Assembly: GCF_000014865.1 (NCBI RefSeq)
Contig: NC_008576.1
Span: 3,625,001 to 3,689,000, forward strand
DNA from: Magnetococcus marinus MC-1
GTDB lineage: Bacteria; Pseudomonadota; Magnetococcia; Magnetococcales; Magnetococcaceae
DNA: 64,000 nt
Direction: 5' to 3'
The notes under the pieces are model-generated. The model was not told the DNA's origin, searched no databases, and worked only from the letters and a program-made list of their open reading frames with translations. Shown here piece after piece: positions 9,113 to 17,116 of this stretch. Numbering within the stretch: position 1 is the first letter of the stretch; each line of letters opens with the position of its first letter. A program made the translations under genes and the position numbers.

Positions 9113-12016
9113 TCAAAGAGATCGTCGTTCTAGATCAAGATTTTGCTCCACATCAAGATTCGCCCGATTGGTCACAACGGCAGTCTGCGCCAAGGCTGGT
9201 TGTAGATAGGTTTCGGTGACGCGCTTTAAATCCTTCCAGGTTACCGCTAAAATCTCCTTACGGAAGCGACGGCGCACCTCGGGCGTGCGGCCACGCCGCA
9301 GATCATGGTAGGCCCGCTTTGCCTCGCCAGAGGGGGAGCCCGGTTTATCCATACCGCCGATCACATTCAGAATGGCCTCTTCCAGTGGGGCATCGCCATG
9401 CCCATCGGCCAGCAGCCAGTCGATACAGCGATCAAAGTCCTGCAAGGTTTTGCCCAAGCGCGGATCGCGGAACGATTGAAACCGAAACGCCGCCGCATCG
9501 GCATCAAAACCCGCACCCGCCCCATAAGCGCCGCCCTTTTCACGAATGGCTGTATGTAAAAAGCCGTTGCGCATCAAGGGACCCAGCACCGTCAGTGCGG
9601 GGGCATCCGCGTGGGTATAGGGCACCGCCGCATAACCCCGGGCGCAATAGTTTACTTGGGTTGAGGTCACCCACGCCAGCTTGACCGGCTGGCGTTCCAC
9701 GGCAATCTCTAGTTTACCTGGAATCAGCCCCTGAGAGGGGTGCCAAATCTTGGATAAATCCTCACCTAATGCGCTCTTTTGCGACGCCTCGCCAATGCCC
9801 AAAAACTGTACAGGGGTCGCCGCAATACGGTCGCGGATGGTGCAGAGCTGCTCTGCCAACGCCTCTAAAGCGCCCTTCTCTTCCAGGGCGCGGTCCAATT
9901 TTTTTAAGAGGCCAATGGAGCTCATCCCCCCCCACCGTTCACTCATGGCCGCTGCGGGGCTCATGCCCTTTAAGGCTGAGGCGATGGCAAGCGCGGTCCC
10001 CCCATTGCTGATTTTCATCTCGGCACTGGCACGCATCTGCCCCACCAACTCACGCAGGCGACTGAGTTCATCAAAACGGGGTGCGCTCAAGGTCTCTTGC
10101 AACAGTGCAACCATCTTTTCACGGTTACGCAGCAGCGCCTTGGAGGAGACCGAAAAACGCCCGTCATACTGTTCTACATCGCTGGCCAAGGCCGAAATGG
10201 AGCCCCGCGCCCCTACCCCGCCCGTATAGCGCGAGATCAAGCCTTGGGTCTGCAAATAGTCCCGGCCACCGCTGCCAACCTCCACCACACAAGCCCCATA
10301 GAGCGGCATAAGATCCAACAACTCTGGCTCCAGCTCTGGCATGGGGGTAAAGGCTTGCAGATAGATCAAGCCATTGGTGGGTTGTGTGTACCACTCCATA
10401 TCCTGGGATGCCCGTTCCCCGGTGGGAATAAGTAAATCCTTGGGCACGTCAGCCAGCGTTACCTTGGGCAGCACTTCGGGATCATCTTTACTCTCTTGGC
10501 GGGCTTTAAGGGCCACCGCCTGTTCCCGCAACTGCTCTTTTTGCGTATCACTCAACTGTGCGCCAACCGCCAGCAGACGGGCCTTTTCTGCGGCCTCCAT
10601 ACGCTTATTTTTTTCACCATCGGGGGTAAGTGTAAAACGCACGCGGTGGGGATTATCCAGCAGCCACGCCCGCACCAACTGGGGAATTAAGTTAGGATCA
10701 GCCGCCTGCTCCCGTAGTGTGTTTAAGGCACCGTCCATATTTAAAGCCGCCACGCCATCCCCGCCATGCAGCGTGGCCGGCAGGGCGGTAAGCATCAATT
10801 TCAGCCCGTAGGGTAGCCCGTCACCGGTGACTTCCCGTCGCGAAAGCTCCAGTTGGTGCAGCACGGCCTCGACCTGTTCGGGCTCTACGCCCTGCTCGGC
10901 GACCTCCTGCAACACCTGCAAAATCAGGGCTTCGACCGCCTCGGCCTGCTCTGGCTCCGACCCTTCTAGGCCACAGGCAAACACCATTTCCCGGCCCGAA
11001 TCATCCACCCCACACACCGGCGAGGGGGCATTACCCAAATCGCTGGTCTCTAACGCTTTTAACAGGGGCGACGCGCTGTTATCCAAGAGCACACCAGAGA
11101 GCAAATGGGCCTTGAGCAGGCTCTCTAGATCCACACTTTTGGGCCACAGCCAGCCCACAACTTGGTGGGTTTTTGCACTTAAATCGGGTTCATCATCCGC
11201 CGCATAGCTGTCGCTGGCGGTGATGGGAGCGGTTAAACGTTGTTCATCTGGCACCTGCAAGTGGCGCACATCCAACCGTTCAAAACGGCGCAGCACCCGT
11301 GTCTCGAACATGGCCTGATGCGTCACCGCAGGGATGTCCCCATAGGTCATGAACACCGCATTGGAGGGGTGATAGTGGGTGGCATGAAAAGCTTTCAGCG
11401 CCTCCCAGCTTAAATCAGGGATGGCAACCGGATCGCCCCCGCTGTTGTGATGATAGGTAATGGTGGGAAAAACATGCTGGGAGAGGCCATCCCACAGGGC
11501 CCGCACCGGGCTGGCCATGGCCCCTTTCATCTCATTAAACACCACCCCTTTATAGCACAAGGGGCTGTTGGCATCGTCCAGATTCTCTGGCTCGATGCGG
11601 TAGCCCTCCTGGGCAAAATCCAAGGGGTGCAGATTGGGAAAAAAGGCGGCATCCAAATAGACTTCCAGCAAATTATTGAAATCTTTTTTAGAGAGCGAGG
11701 CAAAGGGATAGGCGGTCCAGTCGCTGGAGGTAAAGGCGTTCATAAACGTCGCCAGCGAGCGCCGTATCATGGTGAAGAAGGGATCCCGCACCGGATAGCG
11801 CTCCGAACCGCTAAGCACCGTATGTTCCAGAATGTGTGCCACCCCGGTGGAGTCCTTAGGTACGGTGAGAAAGGCCACCAGAAAGGCATTCTGGTTATCT
11901 TGGCTTACCATATGCAAATGGCGGGCACCGGTGCGTTGGTGCAGGTAGGATTCCACCGTCACGTTGAGCGCTGCAACCTCTTGACGGTCCACCAATTCAA
12001 ACATCGACTCAGACAT
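9113..12016 (-). CDS. M16C zinc metalloprotease (PreP/Cym1-like, insulinase fold)
   Basis: This 967-residue protein has the inverted zinc motif HILEH at residues 61-65 (His61, Glu64, His65), then a GSERYPVRDPFF block and a distal FNEMKGAM block carrying the third ligand. Length and order (two active-side and two inactive-side subdomains) fit the presequence-protease M16C group, which degrades peptides inside a closed chamber. No signal peptide is seen, so it is probably cytoplasmic. It is transcribed alone, with its own terminator. AGGT precedes the ATG at 12016. Confidence 0.9.
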   Translation of the reverse strand: MSESMFELVDRQEVAALNVTVESYLHQRTGARHLHMVSQDNQNAFLVAFLTVPKDSTGVAHILEHTVLSGSERYPVRDPFFTMIRRSLATFMNAFTSSDWTAYPFASLSKKDFNNLLEVYLDAAFFPNLHPLDFAQEGYRIEPENLDDANSPLCYKGVVFNEMKGAMASPVRALWDGLSQHVFPTITYHHNSGGDPVAIPDLSWEALKAFHATHYHPSNAVFMTYGDIPAVTHQAMFETRVLRRFERLDVRHLQVPDEQRLTAPITASDSYAADDEPDLSAKTHQVVGWLWPKSVDLESLLKAHLLSGVLLDNSASPLLKALETSDLGNAPSPVCGVDDSGREMVFACGLEGSEPEQAEAVEALILQVLQEVAEQGVEPEQVEAVLHQLELSRREVTGDGLPYGLKLMLTALPATLHGGDGVAALNMDGALNTLREQAADPNLIPQLVRAWLLDNPHRVRFTLTPDGEKNKRMEAAEKARLLAVGAQLSDTQKEQLREQAVALKARQESKDDPEVLPKVTLADVPKDLLIPTGERASQDMEWYTQPTNGLIYLQAFTPMPELEPELLDLMPLYGACVVEVGSGGRDYLQTQGLISRYTGGVGARGSISALASDVEQYDGRFSVSSKALLRNREKMVALLQETLSAPRFDELSRLRELVGQMRASAEMKISNGGTALAIASALKGMSPAAAMSERWGGMSSIGLLKKLDRALEEKGALEALAEQLCTIRDRIAATPVQFLGIGEASQKSALGEDLSKIWHPSQGLIPGKLEIAVERQPVKLAWVTSTQVNYCARGYAAVPYTHADAPALTVLGPLMRNGFLHTAIREKGGAYGAGAGFDADAAAFRFQSFRDPRLGKTLQDFDRCIDWLLADGHGDAPLEEAILNVIGGMDKPGSPSGEAKRAYHDLRRGRTPEVRRRFRKEILAVTWKDLKRVTETYLQPALAQTAVVTNRANLDVEQNLDLERRSL

Positions 12017-12111
12017 AGATACCTACAATGGTTGATCGTTCATAAACGCACCCATAGGGTGCATGGGGTATAGGCCAAACAAGAACCGTTAAAGTTCCAT
12101 TTTGCAGCATA

Positions 12112-13395
12112 TTAACCGTTTTTCATAGTTTTAGGCAGGGGAAAACGGCGCATCATCCAAGGGATCATCAACACACCCGGCAGCGCCGCTAGGGTGGTCA
12201 AGCCATAAAAGAGACTCCAACTGCTGTTTTGTGCCATCCAACCGGCATTGGCGGCCAGCAGGGTACGCCCCACCGCCGCCAGTGAAGAGAGCAGCGCATA
12301 TTGGGTCGCGGTATAGGTTCGGTGGCAAAGTCCCGATAAATAGGCCACAAAGGCCGCCGTGCCCATACCCCCGGCGAGATTTTCTACCCCAATCGTCACC
12401 CCCAGCAGCGGCACACTATGGCCCACTTGCGCCTGCACCACGAAGAGCAGATTAGAGAGCATCTGCAACACGCCACACAGCAACAGCGCCCGCATCACCC
12501 CGAGCCGTGCCACCAACACCCCCCCCACCAGCCCACCGAGAATAGAGGCCACCAAACCAAACAGTTTGGTGATATTGGCAATCTCAATCTTGGTAAACGC
12601 CAAATCCAGATAGAACGGGTTGCTCATCACCCCTGCCAGCGCATCCCCCAATTTATAGAGCAGGATAAAGAGCAGCACCCACAGCCAACCCGGACGCTGC
12701 ATAAAATCGGTAAAAGGCGCAACCACTGCGGTTTTCAGCCAAACCAGCAGGCCACCTTGGTGGGTTGGCGTAACGGACTCTGCGCGAGGTTCGGCATTGC
12801 TCAACACCGTGAGCATACCCACCCCCATACAAAGGGCCATGATGGCATAAACAAGCCCCCAAGCGACCACACTGGCCAGATAGAGCGCGCCTGCCCCAGA
12901 GACCAGCATACCCAGGCGGTAACCAAGCACAATCATGGCGGCGCCGGCCCCCTGTTGCGCAGGGGTCAACAGCTCGACCCGGTAGGCATCTAGGACAATA
13001 TCCTGGCTGGCACTCATAAAGGCGACCAGCAGCGCCACCCCAGCGGTTAACCAGGGCGTGCCCACCGGATCGCACTGCCCCAAGAGCAAAAGAGTCAGCG
13101 CCACCCCCAACTGGGTGAACAGTGCCCACCCCCGCCGCCGACCAAAGCGACGGCTGAACCAAGGCAGTTGCAGGGTATCCATCAAGGGTGCCCATGCAAA
13201 TTTAAAGGTATAGGGCACCCCCACCAGCGCAAACAGGCCGATGGAGGTTTTACTTACCCCCTGTTCGGCCATCCATAGACTCAAAGTACCCAAGGTAAGC
13301 GCCAAGGGTAGCCCGCTGGAAAAACCCAACAGCAGCACCGTCCACAGTGGCCTTTGCGCATAGAGTCTGAGTGTCTCTTTTAAATAACGGATCAT
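12112..13395 (-). CDS. AmpG-like major facilitator permease
   Basis: About 427 residues of mostly hydrophobic sequence give about 12-14 membrane helices. The N-terminal block LLGFSSGLPLALTLGTLS followed by FKFAWAPLMD is characteristic of AmpG, the inner-membrane importer of muropeptides for cell-wall recycling. The ATG at 13395 has AAAGG five bases upstream; an upstream extension to 13443 is less likely. It diverges from hisB across about 120 bases. Some AmpG-fold proteins carry other substrates, so the exact cargo is inference. Confidence 0.8.
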   Translation of the reverse strand: MIRYLKETLRLYAQRPLWTVLLLGFSSGLPLALTLGTLSLWMAEQGVSKTSIGLFALVGVPYTFKFAWAPLMDTLQLPWFSRRFGRRRGWALFTQLGVALTLLLLGQCDPVGTPWLTAGVALLVAFMSASQDIVLDAYRVELLTPAQQGAGAAMIVLGYRLGMLVSGAGALYLASVVAWGLVYAIMALCMGVGMLTVLSNAEPRAESVTPTHQGGLLVWLKTAVVAPFTDFMQRPGWLWVLLFILLYKLGDALAGVMSNPFYLDLAFTKIEIANITKLFGLVASILGGLVGGVLVARLGVMRALLLCGVLQMLSNLLFVVQAQVGHSVPLLGVTIGVENLAGGMGTAAFVAYLSGLCHRTYTATQYALLSSLAAVGRTLLAANAGWMAQNSSWSLFYGLTTLAALPGVLMIPWMMRRFPLPKTMKNG

Positions 13396-13518
13396 ATTAC
13401 CTTTTTCAAATAAGCCCGGCAGGCGATGGGTTTTGCACAGCACGCTTATCTACCCATGCAATTTTTTCTCCAAGGGGCTATAATGGCGCTTTTTCCCAAG
13501 CAAGCAGGAGAACAGCCC

Positions 13519-14115
13519 ATGGCACGCATCGCCACGGAGTCCCGCACCACCGGCGAAACCAAGATCCAAGTCACCCTTAACCTGGATGGCAGCGGCAAGG
13601 CCCAGGTTGATACTGGGGTTGGTTTTTTGGACCATATGTTGGACCAAATCGCCCGTCATGGCGGCATGGATCTGGAAATCGAGGCATGCGGCGACCAGCA
13701 CATTGATGACCACCATACCGTAGAGGATGTGGGCATAACCATGGGTCAAGCCTTTCGGCAAGCCATCGGCGACCGTCGCGGCATCACCCGCTTTGGTCAC
13801 GCTTATGTGCCTCTGGACGAAGCGCTTAGCCGGGTGGTGGTTGATCTTTCCAACCGCCCCTCCCTCTCCTGGCGGGTCAAGTTCCCCACCCAAAAGGTGG
13901 GCAACTTCGATACAGAACTGTTTAAAGAGTGGTTTGCCGCCTTCGCTCAACAAGGGGGCATTACCATGCATGTTGAATCGCTCTACGGAGAGAACAGCCA
14001 CCATATTGCCGAGAGCTGTTTTAAAGCCTTGGCCCGCGCCCTGCGTAGCGCGTGTGCCGTGGATGCGACATTGGGCGGGGTAGCGCCCAGCACCAAAGGC
14101 ACTCTTTCGGATTAA
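13519..14115 (+). CDS. hisB: Imidazoleglycerol-phosphate dehydratase
   Basis: This 198-residue protein is close to the usual monofunctional HisB length. The duplicated metal motif is clear: [12 protein letters not shown] in the first half and [10 protein letters not shown] in the second, with FLDHMLDQ near the start. It dehydrates imidazole glycerol phosphate in the sixth step of histidine synthesis. Start: the ATG at 13519 with AGGAG nine bases before; in-frame upstream ATGs would add a non-conserved leader. hisH follows after 17 bases. Confidence 0.95.
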   Translation: MARIATESRTTGETKIQVTLNLDGSGKAQVDTGVGFLDHMLDQIARHGGMDLEIEACGDQHIDDHHTVEDVGITMGQAFRQAIGDRRGITRFGHAYVPLDEALSRVVVDLSNRPSLSWRVKFPTQKVGNFDTELFKEWFAAFAQQGGITMHVESLYGENSHHIAESCFKALARALRSACAVDATLGGVAPSTKGTLSD

Positions 14116-14132
14116 GTATAAGGATAGGTCGC

Positions 14133-14768
14133 ATGATTACCGTTGTTGATTATGGATCGGGCAACCTGCGTTCGGTCTCCAAAGCGCTGGAAAAAGTGGG
14201 GGGCAATGTGGTGGTAAGCGCCCATCCCGAAGATGTCACCCAAGCGGATCGCTTGGTGCTGCCTGGGGTAGGTGCCTTTGCCGACTGCCGCCGCAACCTG
14301 GATCGCGCCCAACTGACCGAACCGGTATTGGCCCACATTCGTGCGGGCAAGCCCTTTTTGGGCATCTGTGTTGGGATGCAGATGTTGTTTGATGAAAGCC
14401 ATGAGTTTGGCGTGCATGAGGGTTTTGGTTTAATTCCCGGCAAGGTCGAGGCGTTTTCTAAAAAAATGCAGGACCCTGCCGATCTTAAACGCCATCTCAA
14501 GGTACCCCACATGGGCTGGACCCCGGTGCATCAAACGGTCGAACACCCCATGTGGCAGGGCATTGAGGATATGGCCCATTTTTATTTTGTACACTCGTTT
14601 CACGGCGTGGTGGACCACCAAGCACACCAACTGGGGCAAACCACCTACGGCATTCCTTTCACCTCGGCGGTGGGGCATGACAACATTTTTGCCACCCAGT
14701 TTCACCCTGAAAAGAGCCAAAACAATGGCCTCAGGTTGCTGGAAAATTTTGTTAACTGGCAGCTATAA
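14133..14768 (+). CDS. hisH: Imidazole glycerol phosphate synthase, glutaminase subunit
   Basis: This 211-residue class I glutamine amidotransferase starts MITVVDYGSGNLRS. The nucleophile Cys79 is in GICVGMQ, and the His/Glu pair is in QFHPEKSQNNG near the C terminus. It releases ammonia for the HisF cyclase subunit. AAGGAT precedes the ATG. hisA and hisF, which commonly come next, are absent here; a strong hairpin and a defence cassette follow instead. Confidence 0.95.
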   Translation: MITVVDYGSGNLRSVSKALEKVGGNVVVSAHPEDVTQADRLVLPGVGAFADCRRNLDRAQLTEPVLAHIRAGKPFLGICVGMQMLFDESHEFGVHEGFGLIPGKVEAFSKKMQDPADLKRHLKVPHMGWTPVHQTVEHPMWQGIEDMAHFYFVHSFHGVVDHQAHQLGQTTYGIPFTSAVGHDNIFATQFHPEKSQNNGLRLLENFVNWQL

Positions 14769-14770
14769 CC

Positions 14771-14806
14771 AGCCTGTCTGGGGGGCCGCTGCCCCCCAGA
14801 CAGGCT
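14771..14806 (+). terminator. GC-rich perfect hairpin after hisH
   Basis: A perfect 16-base-pair stem with loop CGCT begins three bases after the hisH stop. Only three T follow, so it is terminator-like rather than classical. It separates the histidine genes from the ptuA-ptuB pair. Confidence 0.65.
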
Positions 14807-14835
14807 TTGAGCAAGGCCAGCCCTAGGAGTGAAGC

Positions 14836-16068
14836 GTGCGCATCCACCACTTGCACCTGACCCATTTTCGGCGTTTTATTGATTTTAAGCTGACCTTAGA
14901 TCCTCAGCTTACCCTTTTGGTCTCACGCAATGGCGGTGGCAAAAGCGCATTGTTGGATGCCTTAGCTTTGGCACTAAGCCCCTATCTTAAACACCTGCCC
15001 ACAGTGCGGGGCAATCGCTTACGCCATGGGGATTTACGCCTAACGCCCAAGGGACGCACAGCCCCCTTTGTGCGCATCTTTTGCCAAACCAGCACAGGCC
15101 TTCAGTGGGATCGCACCCTCTACAAAGACCACGGCAAAGCCAGTCGCAAGGCCGAACGTAACGCGGTAGGGCGCAAGGCGCTACGCGCCTATGTGGCGCG
15201 CAACTTTCAACCCAACACGCCACAATTGCCCATCTTTATCTATTTTGGCCATGGTGCTCAGGAAAAAGCCAAACGGATGGAACCCTTACAGCGTGCCCAC
15301 GCTTGGCTAGACACCCTGCAACCCCACGGTCAAGAGGCCTCGTTGCTGGAGGCGCTATTACAGCAGCCCGAGTGGCATGCGCTGTTGCCTTGGGTCGAGC
15401 AGGCCATGACCGCAGTGATCCCCGAACTGAGTCATTTGCGCTGGCAGAAGAGTGAGGGGATACGGGTGGATTGGCAGAGCGAAGCGGGTGGCTCCCGTTA
15501 CCCCATCCGCCTTAGCCAGCTCAGTCAGGGCTACCGGCGCATGTTTATTTTGGTTACGGAAATCGCCACCCGCATGGCCCTGGCCAATCCCAATTTAAGC
15601 AACCTGTTAGAGAGCACCACGGGCCTTGTGCTTATTGATGAGATCGAGATGCAGCTTCACCCCAGTTGGCAACAACGGGTTCTGCCCGACCTCATGCGCA
15701 CCTTTCCCAATCTACAATTTGTCGTCACCACCCACAGCCCCCAAGTGGTGACCACGGTCCCCCCCCACCATCTGCGTATTTTGCACTGGGAACATGATCA
15801 GGTGCAGCTTCACTGTGCCACCTTTTCATTGGGCGCTAAAGCCCATCAAGTGCTCAAAGAGGTTTTGGGCACCGACCCCCGCCCGGAACAGCTGGAGATT
15901 GTGCGCCAGCTGCGTCGTTATCAAGCTTTGGTGGCCGACGGCTATTGGGACCATGCCGAAGGGCAGGCGCTACGTAAAATTCTGGATGCTTGGGGTGCCG
16001 AACATGAGCCTGAACTGCGCCGCCTGGATATGGATATACGCCTTAAAGAGCTGGACCGGCTTACATGA
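14836..16068 (+). CDS. ptuA: Septu-type anti-phage ATPase PtuA
   Basis: This 410-residue SMC/ABC-like AAA ATPase has Walker A SRNGGGKS at residues 30-37 and a signature-like LSQLSQGYRR near 226-235. Walker B is LVLIDEIE with Asp268-Glu269, and THSPQVV acts as the switch histidine. A partner HNH gene overlaps its end by four bases (ATGA). This pairing is the Septu layout, in which PtuA controls the PtuB nuclease to block phage. The start is a GTG at 14836 with AGGAGT upstream. No reverse transcriptase or retron RNA is adjacent. Function is by family, not shown here. Confidence 0.82.
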   Translation: MRIHHLHLTHFRRFIDFKLTLDPQLTLLVSRNGGGKSALLDALALALSPYLKHLPTVRGNRLRHGDLRLTPKGRTAPFVRIFCQTSTGLQWDRTLYKDHGKASRKAERNAVGRKALRAYVARNFQPNTPQLPIFIYFGHGAQEKAKRMEPLQRAHAWLDTLQPHGQEASLLEALLQQPEWHALLPWVEQAMTAVIPELSHLRWQKSEGIRVDWQSEAGGSRYPIRLSQLSQGYRRMFILVTEIATRMALANPNLSNLLESTTGLVLIDEIEMQLHPSWQQRVLPDLMRTFPNLQFVVTTHSPQVVTTVPPHHLRILHWEHDQVQLHCATFSLGAKAHQVLKEVLGTDPRPEQLEIVRQLRRYQALVADGYWDHAEGQALRKILDAWGAEHEPELRRLDMDIRLKELDRLT

Positions 16069-16841
16069 AGCGCATTGATAAACAGCGGGAGCCCAAACCC
16101 CTCAAGCGCTATCGCAAGCAGCACCCCAAGGCCTCCTGGGATGCCCTGCGCACGGCGCATCCGGCGGTCTACCCCGCCATCAAAAAGCAGCTACTAACCG
16201 ACCAAGGTGGCCTTTGCGCCTATTGCGAGATCGACCTTAAAATCAGAAAAAAACCTCGTGAAATCGACGATTTCCGCGTGGAACATTTTCACCCAAAGTC
16301 CGATACCAGCGGCAATTGGAGTCTTGATTGGTCCAATATGTTGGGGGTTTGTCATGGTGGCTCGCAGCGCCACGTTACCGCATCGGGTGAGCGTTTTAGT
16401 GAAAACAAGCGGGACCATAGTTGTGACGTTCCTAAGGGTTCTCAACACTGGGAGCAGGTGATTCTTAACCCATTGCAGCTTCCCCATGCCCCCAGCTTAT
16501 TCCGTTTTGACCGCGCCATGGGCAGTGTGCGGGTTGACGAGCACGCTTGTGCCGTAGCGGGGATTGAGGTAGCTCGCGTACAGGCCACCATTGATCTGCT
16601 GAACTTAGACTGTTCACGTTTACAGCGTATGCGTCAACGGGTACTGGACCATCTGAACGAACAGCTCATTGTCTTGGTCGAACAAGGGCACACCTTACAA
16701 CAGGCCCGCGACCGGTTGGCCCGGGCTTATTTAACCAAAAATCACAAGGATTTTTGGCCAGTGGCTTTTTTTTCTGCCATCCGTCACTATCTGGGCCAAA
16801 GTGCCGAAAGGGCACTGCGCAACCAGCCACCCCCCCTTTAA
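16065..16841 (+). CDS. ptuB: Septu-type HNH endonuclease PtuB
   Basis: This 258-residue protein has a CAYC knuckle (Cys51, Cys54), FRVEHFHPKS with the catalytic His region (73-79), DWSNMLGVCHGG (88-99), and a CDVPKG block at 120-125. The order CxYC / EHFHPKS / NMLGVC / CD..KG is diagnostic of the retron- and Septu-associated HNH family (TIGR02646 type). The N terminus is Lys/Arg-rich, and a helical C terminus follows. Overlap with ptuA indicates co-translation. It is expected to cut nucleic acid when the system is triggered. Confidence 0.82.
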   Translation: MKRIDKQREPKPLKRYRKQHPKASWDALRTAHPAVYPAIKKQLLTDQGGLCAYCEIDLKIRKKPREIDDFRVEHFHPKSDTSGNWSLDWSNMLGVCHGGSQRHVTASGERFSENKRDHSCDVPKGSQHWEQVILNPLQLPHAPSLFRFDRAMGSVRVDEHACAVAGIEVARVQATIDLLNLDCSRLQRMRQRVLDHLNEQLIVLVEQGHTLQQARDRLARAYLTKNHKDFWPVAFFSAIRHYLGQSAERALRNQPPPL

Positions 16842-17116
16842 CCCAAGGCTTAAATCCAGCACAAGCAGCGTCGCCCGGCATCCCACAGGAAAAAGCTGCA
16901 CCCCCTTCATTAATATGCTAAAATTGGCGCACAGGCGCGTGGCTCGCAACCCCTATTGGCTGTTCCGGGCCAGCATAAACCGATGATCATAGGCGCTTGG
17001 GGCAACCCGCGTCACCCGTGCGATACGGCAGCTCAGTGCCACCATTGGGCGGCTGCGGGCCTTGCCCCCACATTCGACGCGGGTTAATCCCCACCATGGG
17101 GAGAGGAATTTTGGAG

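Noticed and set aside
9750-10229. Plus-strand frame of 159 codons
   Set aside because: Antisense shadow of the same protease gene.
11447-12073. Plus-strand frame of 208 codons
   Set aside because: Antisense to the M16C protease gene, which has a full zinc motif; no ribosome site or family resemblance.
14836-16841. Retron with PtuAB effectors
   Set aside because: The gene upstream is hisH; there is no reverse transcriptase or msr/msd-like RNA, so plain Septu is the better reading.
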